A DNA stretch of 64,000 bases from Hyphococcus sp. (GCA_021604585.1 BQJG01000001.1:79650-143649); one strand, 5' to 3'. Shown: positions 41,190-50,907, counted from the first letter of the stretch. Translations and numbers: made by a program. Notes: generated by a model not told the origin, from the letters alone.

Positions 41190-42227
41190 TTGTCCGTCTT
41201 CGAACGCTATCTGTCGCTTTGGGTTGCCTTGTGCATCGCCGCCGGCATCGCCCTCGGCGAAGTCGCGCCCGGTATTTTTGAAATCCTCGCCTCATGGCAG
41301 GCGGCGAATGTGAATTTTGCCGTCGCCGTTCTGATTTGGGCGATGGTTTATCCGATGATGGTAAGCGTCGATTTCGCCGGCCTGAAGCGCGTCGGCGAGC
41401 GTCCCAAAGGCCTCGTCGTGACCTTGGTGGTCAATTGGCTCGTCAAGCCGTTCACTATGGCGGCGCTCGGAGTTCTTTTTTTCAAGCATGTCTTCGCGGG
41501 GATGATCCCACCCGAGGACGCCGACGGTTATATCGCCGGGCTCATCCTTCTCGGCGCGGCGCCTTGTACGGCGATGGTGTTCGTGTGGTCGCAACTCACC
41601 AAAGGCGACCCGACCTATACGCTGGCGCAAGTCAGCGTAAACGACGCGATCATGGTCTTTGCCTTCGCGCCCATTGTCGCCTTCCTGCTCGGTGTCGTCG
41701 AGATCGCAGTGCCTTGGGAAACGCTCATTCTCTCGGTTGGACTTTATGTCGTGATCCCGCTGATCGCCGGTGCTGCAACGCGCTCGACACTGGTGCGTAA
41801 GGGCGGCGAACCGGCGGTTGCGGCCTTCACCGCGCGCCTCAAACCCTATTCGATTGTCGGTCTCCTCGCTACGGTCGTGCTTTTGTTCGGATTTCAGGGC
41901 GGGGTCATCCTCGATCGACCGCTCGTCATCGCACTGATCGCGATTCCTCTTCTCATCCAGTCCTACGGAGTGTTCGCCGCCGCCTACGCCGCCGCCTGGG
42001 CTTGGCGAATCCCCTTCAACGTCGCCGCACCCTGCGCGCTGATCGGCACGTCGAATTTCTTCGAACTTGCCGTCGCAGTGGCCATCAGTTTATTCGGACT
42101 AGAGTCAGGCGCAGCGCTCGCCACCGTCGTCGGCGTCCTCGTAGAGGTGCCGGTCATGCTGTCGCTGGTCGCCTTCGCCAACGCCACGCAAAAACATTTC
42201 CCCGGCCGCGAACCGCGCACCCCGTGA
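41190..42227 (+). CDS. acr3: Acr3-family arsenite efflux transporter
   Basis: 345 residues with ten helices. The essential cysteine block LGAAPCTAMVFVWSQL (about 125-140) and NDAIMVFAFAPIVAFLLG are diagnostic of Acr3 (BASS superfamily), which extrudes arsenite using the proton gradient. Start is TTG at 41190, with GGGAG 7 bases upstream. Last gene of the ars operon; about 30 bases separate it from zapE, which may be read through. Confidence 0.95.
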   Translation: MSVFERYLSLWVALCIAAGIALGEVAPGIFEILASWQAANVNFAVAVLIWAMVYPMMVSVDFAGLKRVGERPKGLVVTLVVNWLVKPFTMAALGVLFFKHVFAGMIPPEDADGYIAGLILLGAAPCTAMVFVWSQLTKGDPTYTLAQVSVNDAIMVFAFAPIVAFLLGVVEIAVPWETLILSVGLYVVIPLIAGAATRSTLVRKGGEPAVAAFTARLKPYSIVGLLATVVLLFGFQGGVILDRPLVIALIAIPLLIQSYGVFAAAYAAAWAWRIPFNVAAPCALIGTSNFFELAVAVAISLFGLESGAALATVVGVLVEVPVMLSLVAFANATQKHFPGREPRTP

Positions 42228-42258
42228 CGGCGCGCCATAAGCACGATATAGCGCAAGC

Positions 42259-43413
42259 ATGACCAAGGGGCCGCGCCTGCGATACCAAGCGCTTGTAGAT
42301 TCAGGCGCGCTTACGCCCGATCCGGCGCAGGAAGCGGCGGCTGATCGGCTGCAATCGCTTCATGACGCCCTGATCAGCCATTCCCGACAGAACAATAACT
42401 GGCTCTCGGGCGGTATTTTCAAAGAACGGACCCCGCCGCGAGGCTTATACCTCTGGGGCGGGGTTGGGCGCGGCAAAACGCTGTTGATGGATGTGTTCTT
42501 CAACAATGTTGATATCGGCCGCAAACGCCGCGTTCACTTCCATGAATTTATGGCGGACGCCCACGAGCGCATCGCGCAATGGCGCGCCGCCGGGGAATCA
42601 GAAAAACGCAAGCACAAAGGACTGAATCGCACAGCGCCGGACGATCCGATGCCGCCTGTCGCATATGACCTTGCACAAGACGCGTTGCTTTTATGCTTCG
42701 ATGAGTTTCACGTCTCCGACATTGCCGATGCGATGATTTTGGGGCGGCTCTTCACGGCACTGTTTGAACAGGGCGTCATCGTGGTGGCGACGTCAAACCG
42801 GGCGCCTGACGATCTCTACAAGGACGGGTTGAATCGGCAACTATTTCTGCCGTTTATCGGCCTGTTGAAGTCGAAGCTTGACGTCCTCGAACTCATAGCT
42901 GCGCGCGATTACCGGCTGGAAAAACTTTCCGCCGCGCCGGTCTACTACGCGCCGCTCGGCGCGGAAGCCGACAAGGCGGTGGACACCGCCTGGACCAGCA
43001 TGATCAGCGGCGGTCATGAGCATCGCGAGACAATTCAAATAAAAGGACGAACCTTGACGGCGCCGCGCGCGGCACGCGGCGCGGCGCGCTTCACCTTCGC
43101 TGAACTCTGTGAACAGCCGCTCGGCGCTAGCGATTATCTCGCCATCGCGCGCCGCTATGGCGCCATCTTTATCGACCATATTCCGATCATGACGCCGGAA
43201 CTTCGCAATGAGGCGAAGCGGTTTTCGACCCTGATCGACACGCTTTATGACGCCAAGGTCAAACTCGTCTGTTCCGCCGATGGCGAACCCGGCCAGCTCT
43301 ATCCGGAAGGTCATGGCGCGTTTGAATTTGAGCGCACAGCCTCACGATTGGTGGAAATGCGCGGGTCCGAGTATCTCGCGACGGCCATGGATTCGGCCGG
43401 GCAATCCCGTTAG
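42259..43413 (+). CDS. zapE: Cell division protein ZapE (AFG1-like ATPase)
   Basis: 384 residues. Walker A GGVGRGKTLLMDVFF (about 67-81), Walker B LLCFDEFHVSDIADAMIL, and sensor segment VVATSNRAPDDLYKDGLNR are typical of the ZapE/AFG1 family. In E. coli ZapE binds the Z-ring and is needed under low oxygen or heat stress. In alphaproteobacteria this gene often lies near TCA-cycle genes. Starts with ATG 42259. Confidence 0.94.
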   Translation: MTKGPRLRYQALVDSGALTPDPAQEAAADRLQSLHDALISHSRQNNNWLSGGIFKERTPPRGLYLWGGVGRGKTLLMDVFFNNVDIGRKRRVHFHEFMADAHERIAQWRAAGESEKRKHKGLNRTAPDDPMPPVAYDLAQDALLLCFDEFHVSDIADAMILGRLFTALFEQGVIVVATSNRAPDDLYKDGLNRQLFLPFIGLLKSKLDVLELIAARDYRLEKLSAAPVYYAPLGAEADKAVDTAWTSMISGGHEHRETIQIKGRTLTAPRAARGAARFTFAELCEQPLGASDYLAIARRYGAIFIDHIPIMTPELRNEAKRFSTLIDTLYDAKVKLVCSADGEPGQLYPEGHGAFEFERTASRLVEMRGSEYLATAMDSAGQSR

Positions 43414-43464
43414 AATGTCAATCAAGCGGCGAACTTTTCGTCACTCACCTTGGGAACTGGGCTT

Positions 43465-44733
43465 ATGAATCGCCTCAGCACTTTGGGCGCCCTTATCGCC
43501 GGCGCCATTCTGCTCGCCGCAATTTATGGCGCCGCTTTTAGCGGGCGCTCGGTTTCCGCCGAAATAAATATGGACGATGGCGAAGGCGTTCGCCAAATCG
43601 TCAATGGCGACAAAGGCAGCTTCTCCCTGCGCAAAGACGGCCTCGCCATCAAGGCGACGTGGCGCGGCGAATATGAGTTGAGCGCCGACGGTAACGATAT
43701 CGCCAGCCTGGAGCACAAGCTGGAAATCAGCCGCGACGAGAACGGGGCCACCGAAAAGGTCGTTTTCGAAGACGACAATGACGAGGTGAAGCACACCTAT
43801 TACCGCAATGGCGACAAACAGAGCGAAAGTGATGAATCGCGAGCCGCAGCGAGCGCGCTCCTCGTCGCGTATCTCGAAGCCAGCGGCGCCAAAGCAAAAG
43901 AACGCGTCGCCATCATTTTGCGCGAAGGCGGTCCTGATGCGGTCATCAACAAGATTGGCGACGTCGCCAGTGATCATGCCCGCCTGCGCTATGTGACGGA
44001 ATTGACCGAACAAACCGAGTTAACTCCCGGGGTCATGCAATCCCTGCTCGCCACCATAAAATCTTTCGAAGGCGATCATGACATTCGTTCCGCCCTCGAC
44101 GCCATTCTCAAATATGAAACAGTGCAGCCTGCACAAATGCCGCTCTTTCTCGAAGCTGCCAGGCGCATTGAAGGCGATTATGATCTACGGCGCCTGATAG
44201 AAAGCGTTTCCGAAAAGCCGCTCAATGAAGATGCGGTGTCACTCGCCGTTGAGTTGATGCAGCAACTGGAAAGCGATCACGATTTGCGCCGTGCAGGCGA
44301 GGCCTTATTGACGCAAGATGCGCTATCCGACTCTGCGGCGGCGCGATTGCTGAATACCATTGGCGACCGGATCGAGAGCGACCATGATTTGCGGTTGTTG
44401 CTCGGGCAAACAACTAAATTCCTGTTGCGCGGAGAGGAACCCTCTGCGGCTTGGATCAAGGCCTTTGGTTCAATCGAGTCCGACCATGATCAGCGTCTGG
44501 CGCTAGAAGACGCCGCCAAGATCAAAGGCGCGCCGGAAGACGTGACACTTGCCTTGATCAACGCCACGGCGACTATCGAATCCGGTCACGATCGCCGTCT
44601 CGCATTGGAGACTTTTGCTGATCGCGCAAAAACAGATCAGGCGTTGCTCGACGCCTATAAGGCGTCAGCGCGCGGCATTGAATCCGATTCGGACCGTGAA
44701 CGGGCGTTTAATGCAGCGGGTCTTGACGACTAA
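43465..44733 (+). CDS. Exported or anchored protein with about eight ESDHD-type repeats
   Basis: 422 residues. One N-terminal hydrophobic segment (5-26) acts as signal or anchor. Residues 30-125 form a beta-rich domain with many acidic residues. From about 169 to the C-terminus an approximately 35-residue helical unit repeats, each with a motif like IESDHDLRxxL: FEGDHDIRSAL, IEGDYDLRRLI, LESDHDLRRAG, IESDHDLRLLL, IESDHDQRLAL, IESGHDRRLAL, IESDSDRERAF. Similar repeats occur in proteins linked to BlaR/M56-type sensors, but this gene has no peptidase motif. Function unknown. ATG 43465 is preferred over TTG 43450. Its last 4 bases overlap the end of the convergent symporter gene. Confidence 0.7.
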   Translation: MNRLSTLGALIAGAILLAAIYGAAFSGRSVSAEINMDDGEGVRQIVNGDKGSFSLRKDGLAIKATWRGEYELSADGNDIASLEHKLEISRDENGATEKVVFEDDNDEVKHTYYRNGDKQSESDESRAAASALLVAYLEASGAKAKERVAIILREGGPDAVINKIGDVASDHARLRYVTELTEQTELTPGVMQSLLATIKSFEGDHDIRSALDAILKYETVQPAQMPLFLEAARRIEGDYDLRRLIESVSEKPLNEDAVSLAVELMQQLESDHDLRRAGEALLTQDALSDSAAARLLNTIGDRIESDHDLRLLLGQTTKFLLRGEEPSAAWIKAFGSIESDHDQRLALEDAAKIKGAPEDVTLALINATATIESGHDRRLALETFADRAKTDQALLDAYKASARGIESDSDRERAFNAAGLDD

Positions 44734-46490
44734 ACCGGATTTTCGCCCGGCATTCTAATATCGTCGACCATAGCGCGAACGGACAAAGGCGTTGGCGCGG
44801 TGAAACGCGAAACGACGCTCGCTACAACAAAATTCAACGCCATGCCGACGGCGCCGATGCCTTCCGGCGAAATGCCAAGCAGCCAATGCTCCGCATCATT
44901 GGTCGCGCCAAACCAGGGCGATTTAAAATAGACAATATAGGATAAGGTGAACGCCAGTCCGGCGAGCATCCCAGCGACGGCGCCTTCGCGGTTGATGTCC
45001 TTGAAAAAGACGCCCATCAAGATCGCTGGAAATAATGAGGCGGCCGCAAGACCAAAAGCAAGCGCCACGACTTGCGCAACAAAACCGGGCGGATTGATCC
45101 CCAGATACCCGGCCACTAGGATCGCAGCGGCGGCGGCGCCGCGCGCCGTCATCAGTTCGGTTTTTTCAGTAATCTGTGGGCGGAAGGTCTTCTTCAGCAA
45201 GTCGTGACTGATAGCGGTTGATATCACCAGCAACAGCCCGGCGGCAGTCGACAGCGCCGCAGCAACGCCGCCGGCAGCGACCAGCGCAATAACCCATTCG
45301 GGCAGGCTCGCAATCTCCGGATTGGCGAGCACCATAATATCGCGATCGACAAAGATTTCATTGCCATTCGCGGTGGGCGCATTGGCGAGCGCGCGCTCTC
45401 CATTGACGCCAGTTTCGCCGGTGAACTCAGCGCGGCCATCAAACGGTGCGCCGGGGCCATATTGAATGATCCCGTCCTCGTTCTTATCAAGCCAGGCGAT
45501 AAGCCCGATCCCTTCCCAGCTTTTCACCCATTGCGGTGCTTCTGCGTATTCTTTTTCATTCACGCTCTCGATGAAGTTCAACCGCGCGAAAGCCCCTACC
45601 GCCGGCGCCGTCGTATAAAGGATTGCGATGAAAATCAGCGCGTAACCTGCGGATTTGCGCGCATCGGAAACCTTTGGCACCGTAAAGAACCGCACAATGA
45701 CATGCGGCAGACCGGCCGTGCCGACCATCAGCGCGAGCGTGATGGCGAAAATATCAATCTTGGATTTGGCCGCTGTCGTGAACGCGCCGAAACCGAGATC
45801 CATCAGCGCGCCATCAAGCTTATCGAGCACTGATATCGCCTCGCCGGCGACATTGGACCCGAGTCCTAACTGCGGAATTGGGTTGCCCGTCATCATCATC
45901 GAAATGAAGATCGCCGGCACCGAATAGGCAAAGATCAAAACGCAATACTGAGCGACCTGCGTGTAGGTGATCCCTTTCATGCCGCCAAGCACCGCATAGA
46001 AGAAGACGACGCCCATGCCGGTGATGACGCCCCATTCGATCGGCATTTCGAGAAAGCGCGAGAACACAACGCCGACGCCGCGCATCTGGCCTGCAATATA
46101 GGTGAACGACACAACAATGAGACAGATGACGGCAACGATGCGCGCCGTCCTTGAATAATATCGCTCGCCGATAAAATCCGGTACGGTGAATTGGCCGAAT
46201 TTGCGCAAATAGGGCGCGAGCAACAGCGCCAGCAACACATAGCCGCCGGTCCATCCCATCAGATAGACGCTGGCGTCATAACCGGCGAAGGCGATAATCC
46301 CAGCCATGGAGATAAACGATGCGGCGCTCATCCAGTCGGCGGCTGTCGCCATGCCGTTGGCGATAGGATGCACATGCCCACCGGCCACGTAAAATTCGGA
46401 CGTCGATCCGGCGCGCGACCAGATGGCGATGCCGATATAAACAGCGAAAGAAAGACCCACAAAAATAAAGGTCAGCGTTTGCGCGTCCAT
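44730..46490 (-). CDS. Sodium:solute symporter, large subunit (SSS family, ActP-like)
   Basis: 586 residues with about 13 helices. WMSAASFISMAGIIAFAGYD near residue 55 and LGGMKGITYTQVAQYCVL around 170 are SSS-family blocks. Its small partner DUF4212 is encoded 9 bases upstream, as usual for two-component SSS transporters of acetate, pyruvate or similar acids. The insertion at about 310-380 (acidic loop KNEDGIIQYGPGAPFDG) is typical of this subgroup. The substrate is uncertain. Confidence 0.92.
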   Translation of the reverse strand: MDAQTLTFIFVGLSFAVYIGIAIWSRAGSTSEFYVAGGHVHPIANGMATAADWMSAASFISMAGIIAFAGYDASVYLMGWTGGYVLLALLLAPYLRKFGQFTVPDFIGERYYSRTARIVAVICLIVVSFTYIAGQMRGVGVVFSRFLEMPIEWGVITGMGVVFFYAVLGGMKGITYTQVAQYCVLIFAYSVPAIFISMMMTGNPIPQLGLGSNVAGEAISVLDKLDGALMDLGFGAFTTAAKSKIDIFAITLALMVGTAGLPHVIVRFFTVPKVSDARKSAGYALIFIAILYTTAPAVGAFARLNFIESVNEKEYAEAPQWVKSWEGIGLIAWLDKNEDGIIQYGPGAPFDGRAEFTGETGVNGERALANAPTANGNEIFVDRDIMVLANPEIASLPEWVIALVAAGGVAAALSTAAGLLLVISTAISHDLLKKTFRPQITEKTELMTARGAAAAAILVAGYLGINPPGFVAQVVALAFGLAAASLFPAILMGVFFKDINREGAVAGMLAGLAFTLSYIVYFKSPWFGATNDAEHWLLGISPEGIGAVGMALNFVVASVVSRFTAPTPLSVRAMVDDIRMPGENPV

Positions 46491-46499
46491 GAATTCCGC

Positions 46500-46778
46500 C
46501 TATTCGTCGCTGACGCCGAAGCGTTTTTCAATCACGCGCATCCGCGCAGCGTAGACAAAGATCAGCACGACAAAAGTGATGATGGAGCCTTGCTGGGCGA
46601 ACCAGAAGCCGAGTTTGAAACCGCCAATCCTGATTACATTCAACGCATCGACAAATAAAATGCCGGCCCCGAACGAGACAGCGAACCAGATCGACAATAG
46701 CAACAACAACAAGTTCACATTCTCGCGCCAATAGGCGGCCTGACGCGCCGCTTTGTCATCTGTGTCCGGCTTAGCCAT
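46500..46778 (-). CDS. DUF4212 symporter small subunit
   Basis: 92 residues with two membrane helices. YWRENVNLLLLLLSIWFAVS and GFKLGFWFAQQGSIITFVVL are diagnostic of DUF4212, the small subunit of two-component sodium/solute symporters. ATG 46778 (MAKPDTDD) gives the family's normal length; the frame is open to 46799. Co-transcribed with the large subunit gene. Confidence 0.93.
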   Translation of the reverse strand: MAKPDTDDKAARQAAYWRENVNLLLLLLSIWFAVSFGAGILFVDALNVIRIGGFKLGFWFAQQGSIITFVVLIFVYAARMRVIEKRFGVSDE

Positions 46779-46901
46779 GAAGCGCCCTCCGCCTTGCATG
46801 CTCGAAGCCTAGTGGCGTTTTCATCAAACGCCTATCCCCGTCGCGCGCCAAGGGTGGCCGGGCTTATTGCAAAACAGGGCTTGCGCGCGTAGGTCCGGCC
46901 C

Positions 46902-48143
46902 ATGACGACGCAACCTACACCCGCCCTGCGCATTCCATTCCTCGAGCTGGCCGCCATTACCGCCGCAGTGATGGCGCTCAATGCGCTGGCGATCGACATG
47001 ATGCTCCCTGCATTGGGGCTGATCAGCGACGATCTCGCCATCCCGCGCGATAATGACCGCCAGCTGATCATTGTCGGATATGTGCTGGCGAACGGATTTG
47101 CGCAGCTCTTCTTTGGCCCGCTGGTCGACCGGTTCGGGCGCAAGCGCGTGCTGATGTGGTGTTTTGGCGGATATATTCTTGGCTCCCTGCTGAGCGTGAT
47201 CGCATCTTCCTTTGTCTTGTTGCTCGCGGCGCGCGCATTTCAAGGCGTTGCGACGGCGGGAACGCGCGTCGCCTCCATCGCTATCGTTCGCGACCAATGT
47301 TCCGGGCGGCGCATGGCCGAAGTCATGTCGCTGGCGATCACCATCTTTATGGCGGCGCCGATTCTTGCGCCCGGCATTGGTCAGCTGATCTTGATGGTCG
47401 CGCCCTGGCGCTGGATATTCGTGGCGCTGCTCGCCTATGGCGCGATACTCGCCCTATGGGCGTTTCTCCGCCTACCGGAAACAATGGCGCCGGAAGACAA
47501 ACGCATGCTGAGCCCTTCGCGTATCCTTGAGGGCTATCGCGAGTTCGTCAGAAACCGCATATCGCTTGGCTATACGCTGGCTTCCGCCATGTGTTTCGGC
47601 GCGTTGTTCGGCTATATCAGCGCTTCAGAACAGATCTTCCTCGAAACCTTTCATCTGGGGGACAAGTTTGCGCTCGCTTTCGCCGGCATCGCCGGATCGC
47701 TGGGGATCGCCACCTTGCTCAATGCGCGCATCGTTTCGCGTTTTGGCATGCGGCGGCTCGCGCACGGCGCCATTCTGCTTTTTCTCAGCGTGAATGCCGC
47801 GCATCTGATCGCGGCAATGGCGTTTGGCGAAAGCCTCTTGATGTTCATTCCCTTTATGATGGTGTCATTTTTCGCGCTCGGTTTGATCGGTCCGAATGCG
47901 ACGGCGCTCGCCATGGGACCGATGGGACATAATGCAGGCGCTGCTGCGGCGGCGAACGGATTTGCCGGAACGACGCTGGCGGGATTTCTCGGCGGCGTCA
48001 TCGGTTCGTTTTACGATGGCACGACCATGCCGATGATTATCGGTTTTGTCATGCTTGGCGCCAGCTCTCTCTTGCTGGTTCTCTGGACAGAAAAAGGTGT
48101 TCTGTTCGGCGTTGGCGAAGACCAGCTGGAGCCAGCGAAATGA
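46902..48143 (+). CDS. MFS drug-resistance transporter (Bcr/CflA family)
   Basis: 413 residues with 12 helices. IDMMLPALGLISDDL in the first loop and the RFGRKRVLMWC segment between helices 2 and 3 fit the Bcr/CflA efflux group, as does RAFQGVATAGTRVASIAIVRD, the helix 4 motif. Substrate unknown. The stop overlaps the rimM start by 4 bases (ATGA), so the efflux gene is coupled to the rimM-trmD-rplS ribosome operon where rpsP would normally stand. Confidence 0.92.
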   Translation: MTTQPTPALRIPFLELAAITAAVMALNALAIDMMLPALGLISDDLAIPRDNDRQLIIVGYVLANGFAQLFFGPLVDRFGRKRVLMWCFGGYILGSLLSVIASSFVLLLAARAFQGVATAGTRVASIAIVRDQCSGRRMAEVMSLAITIFMAAPILAPGIGQLILMVAPWRWIFVALLAYGAILALWAFLRLPETMAPEDKRMLSPSRILEGYREFVRNRISLGYTLASAMCFGALFGYISASEQIFLETFHLGDKFALAFAGIAGSLGIATLLNARIVSRFGMRRLAHGAILLFLSVNAAHLIAAMAFGESLLMFIPFMMVSFFALGLIGPNATALAMGPMGHNAGAAAAANGFAGTTLAGFLGGVIGSFYDGTTMPMIIGFVMLGASSLLLVLWTEKGVLFGVGEDQLEPAK

Positions 48144-48688
48144 CGGACAAGGAAAAACGCATCTGCCTCGGCGCGTTCGCTGGCGCGCACGGCGTCAAAG
48201 GAGAGACGCGCGTTAAGACGTTCACGCAAAACCCGTCCAACATCTCATCTTATGGCCTGGTTGAGACCGAAGATGGCGCGAAGCAGTTTCATCTGAAGTT
48301 CATCAAGGGGCTGAAAGACGGCTTCGTTCTGGTGCGCGCGCCGCAGATCAATACCCGCGAAGATGCCGAGGCGCTCAAGGGTGTGCGGCTTTATGTGAAC
48401 CGCAGCGCCCTGCCGGAGCCGGAAGAAGACGAGTTTTATCTCGACGATCTGGTCGGTCTCAAAGCTGTCGATGAAACCGGCGCAGCCATAGGCGTCGTAA
48501 CAGCAGTCTATAATTTCGGCGCCGATGATTTGCTGGAGCTGGGCGATATTCCCGATGTTAAGGGCGTGCGGTTGGTTCCATTTACGAAAGCGAACGTGCC
48601 GGAAATCGATCTTGGCAAGCAGCGTGTAACCGTATCTCGCGCTGCGATGACGATTGAGGATGGCTCTGAACCCAGCGAGAGCGACTAA
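48140..48688 (+). CDS. rimM: 16S rRNA processing protein RimM
   Basis: 182 residues. N-terminal RimM domain with ICLGAFAGAHGVKGETRVKT, and C-terminal PRC-barrel with DEFYLDDLVGLKAVDETGAA. It assists maturation of the 30S head. Gene order rimM-trmD-rplS is conserved in proteobacteria; rpsP, normally just before rimM, is not present here. Confidence 0.96.
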   Translation: MTDKEKRICLGAFAGAHGVKGETRVKTFTQNPSNISSYGLVETEDGAKQFHLKFIKGLKDGFVLVRAPQINTREDAEALKGVRLYVNRSALPEPEEDEFYLDDLVGLKAVDETGAAIGVVTAVYNFGADDLLELGDIPDVKGVRLVPFTKANVPEIDLGKQRVTVSRAAMTIEDGSEPSESD

Positions 48689-48732
48689 GACCCAACTTGC
48701 GCCCTTGCCGCCCGCATGCCATCTGACCGGCC

Positions 48733-49458
48733 ATGTGGAACGCGACCGTCCTCACCCTCTATCCGGAGCTGTTTCCGGGACCGCTCGACGCCTCGATTCT
48801 GGGGCGCGGCGCGGCGGACGGCCTATGGGCGCTGAACACGGTCAACATCCGCGACTTTTCCGACAATAAATACGGCTCAGTGGACGACACGCCAGCCGGC
48901 GGCGGGGCTGGCCTCGTCATGCGGGCTGACATTCTGGCCGCGGCGATCGATTCTGTCCCAAGTGGCGACCGGCCGATTATTTGTCTTTCCCCCCGGGGCG
49001 CGACGCTGACCCAGGCCCGCGCCAGAGAACTCGCCGCCGGGCCCGGCCTCATCGCGCTTTGCGGTCGGTTTGAGGGGATAGATGAGCGGATTTTCGCCGC
49101 CCGAAACGTCGAAGAAGTCTCAATTGGGGATTTCGTGCTCGCAGGTGGGGAAATCGCCGCCATGGCCTTGATCGAGGCTTGCGTCAGACTAATCCCCGGG
49201 GTATTGGGCTCGGCTTCCTCCTTAGGGGAGGAGAGCTTTGACGGCGGGCTGTTGGAATATCCCCAATACACCCGCCCGAGAGAATTCGAGGGCCGGGCCA
49301 TCCCGGACGTGCTGCTGTCAGGCGATCACCGACGAATCGCCGATTGGCGGCGCGAGCAACGGCTAGAAATAACGCGGACGCGACGACCGGACCTCTTTGA
49401 GAGGTTTTCCACTAACGGTCCTATCCGGCGCGACAAGAACAAGGAACCGAAGTCATGA
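48733..49458 (+). CDS. trmD: tRNA (guanine37-N1)-methyltransferase
   Basis: 241 residues. SPOUT-class knot motifs LSPRGATLTQARARELA and LCGRFEGIDER are seen, along with SIGDFVLAGGE, the AdoMet loop. It methylates G37 next to the anticodon to prevent frameshifting. Starts 44 bases after rimM and overlaps rplS by 4 bases (ATGA). Confidence 0.97.
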   Translation: MWNATVLTLYPELFPGPLDASILGRGAADGLWALNTVNIRDFSDNKYGSVDDTPAGGGAGLVMRADILAAAIDSVPSGDRPIICLSPRGATLTQARARELAAGPGLIALCGRFEGIDERIFAARNVEEVSIGDFVLAGGEIAAMALIEACVRLIPGVLGSASSLGEESFDGGLLEYPQYTRPREFEGRAIPDVLLSGDHRRIADWRREQRLEITRTRRPDLFERFSTNGPIRRDKNKEPKS

Positions 49459-49826
49459 ACATTATCGAACAGCTCGAAAAAGAGCATATCGCCGAACTCG
49501 GCAAAACCATTCCGGATTTTGCGGCAGGCGACACAATCAAAGTGAACGTCAAGGTGAAAGAAGGCGACCGCGAACGCATTCAGGCGTTTGAAGGCGTCTG
49601 CATAGCGCGCAATGGCGGCGGTCTCAACGAGGCCTTCACCGTGCGCAAGATTTCCTTCGGTGAAGGCGTTGAGCGCGTGTTCCCGCTTCACGCGCCGCTG
49701 GTTGATTCCATTGAAGTCGTGCGCCGCGGTAAAGTTCGCCGCGCCAAGCTCTATTACCTCCGCGACCGTCGCGGCAAATCTGCGCGCATCGCCGAGAAGG
49801 TCGATCGCCGCGCGAAAAAAGCCTAA
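49455..49826 (+). CDS. rplS: 50S ribosomal protein L19
   Basis: 123 residues, normal length. FAAGDTIKVNVKVKEGDRER and EGVCIARNGGGLNEAFTVRK are typical of L19, which sits at the 30S-50S interface. Last gene of the rimM-trmD-rplS operon; a strong hairpin terminator follows. Confidence 0.97.
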   Translation: MNIIEQLEKEHIAELGKTIPDFAAGDTIKVNVKVKEGDRERIQAFEGVCIARNGGGLNEAFTVRKISFGEGVERVFPLHAPLVDSIEVVRRGKVRRAKLYYLRDRRGKSARIAEKVDRRAKKA

Positions 49827-49851
49827 ATCGGAATCATATTCTGAAACAAAG

Positions 49852-49875
49852 CGGGACCTTCGGGTCCCGTTTTTT
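49852..49875 (+). terminator. Rho-independent terminator after rplS
   Basis: CGGGACC (49852-49858), a TTCG tetraloop and GGTCCCG (49863-49869) are followed by six T. It ends the rimM-trmD-rplS transcript and lies between the convergent rplS and bioB stops, so the stem may serve bioB as well. Confidence 0.93.
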
Positions 49876-49880
49876 GTGCC

Positions 49881-50837
49881 CTATATCAGCGACACGCCTA
49901 GCCTTTCCAGCATCGCCGCATCTGTCGCTTGCCCGGGATTGTTGGTGGTGAGCAATTCATCGCCAACGAAAATGGAATTGGCGCCAGCGAGAAAACACAG
50001 CGCCTGAGTCTCCTCGCTCATATTTTCCCGGCCGGCGGAAAGCCGCACATAAGACTGCGGCATCAAAATGCGTGCAGCAGCGATCAATCGAACAAAGTCG
50101 ATTGCATCAACCGGCTTTGACTCGCCGAGAGGCGTTCCTGCAATCGGCATGAGCGCATTGATTGGGACAGATTCCGGCGGCGGCGTCATATTGGCGAGCG
50201 CCAGCAAGAATCCGGCGCGATCTTCAACCGCCTCCCCCATGCCGACTATGCCGCCGCAACAGACTTTCATGCCTGCCTCGCGCACCTTGGCCAGCGTGTC
50301 GAGACGGTCTTCGAAGGCGCGCGTTGAAATCACCTTCCCGTAATATTCGGGCGAGGTGTCAATGTTGTGGTTGTAATAGTCGAGACCGGCGGCGCTCAAT
50401 TGCTGCGCCTGGTCTTCGCTTAACATGCCCAGCGTCATGCAGGTTTCCAGCCCAAGCGCCTTGACCTTCGCAACCATCTCACAAAGTTCGGCCATATCCT
50501 TGTCTTTCGGTGAGCGCCAGGCCGCGCCCATGCAAAACCGCGATGCGCCTTCAGACTTCGCTCGCCGCGCTTCAGTCAGCACTTTTTCAGCGTCCATCAA
50601 TTTGGATGCTTTGAGCCCCGTCTTGAAATGCGCCGATTGACTGCAATAGCCGCAATCTTCCGGACAGCCGCCGGTTTTAATCGACAGCAATCGCGAAGCT
50701 TGCACTTCATTTGGGTTGAAATTTTCGCGGTGCACTTGCGCTGCGCGAAACACCAATTCTGCAAAGGGAAGCCCAAGCAGCGCCTCAACACCATCAAGCA
50801 CCCACCGCGTAGCGTTCATGCTTGCCCCATCGCCCAT
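49881..50837 (-). CDS. bioB: Biotin synthase
   Basis: 318 residues of a radical SAM enzyme that inserts sulfur into dethiobiotin, the last step of biotin synthesis. The radical SAM cysteines are in GGCPEDCGYCSQSAHF, and YNHNIDTSPEYY and GGIVGMGE are BioB blocks. ATG 50837 has GAGAG 5 bases upstream; ATG 50819 is an alternative and the frame is open to 50894. It stands alone: no bioA, bioD or bioF is in the window. Confidence 0.94.
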   Translation of the reverse strand: MGDGASMNATRWVLDGVEALLGLPFAELVFRAAQVHRENFNPNEVQASRLLSIKTGGCPEDCGYCSQSAHFKTGLKASKLMDAEKVLTEARRAKSEGASRFCMGAAWRSPKDKDMAELCEMVAKVKALGLETCMTLGMLSEDQAQQLSAAGLDYYNHNIDTSPEYYGKVISTRAFEDRLDTLAKVREAGMKVCCGGIVGMGEAVEDRAGFLLALANMTPPPESVPINALMPIAGTPLGESKPVDAIDFVRLIAAARILMPQSYVRLSAGRENMSEETQALCFLAGANSIFVGDELLTTNNPGQATDAAMLERLGVSLI

Positions 50838-50907
50838 AAAAACTCTCGCCAGCCACGATAGACAATGGCTAGCGAGAGGTCGGCGGGGGAGCAAGAGGCG
50901 AATGAAA

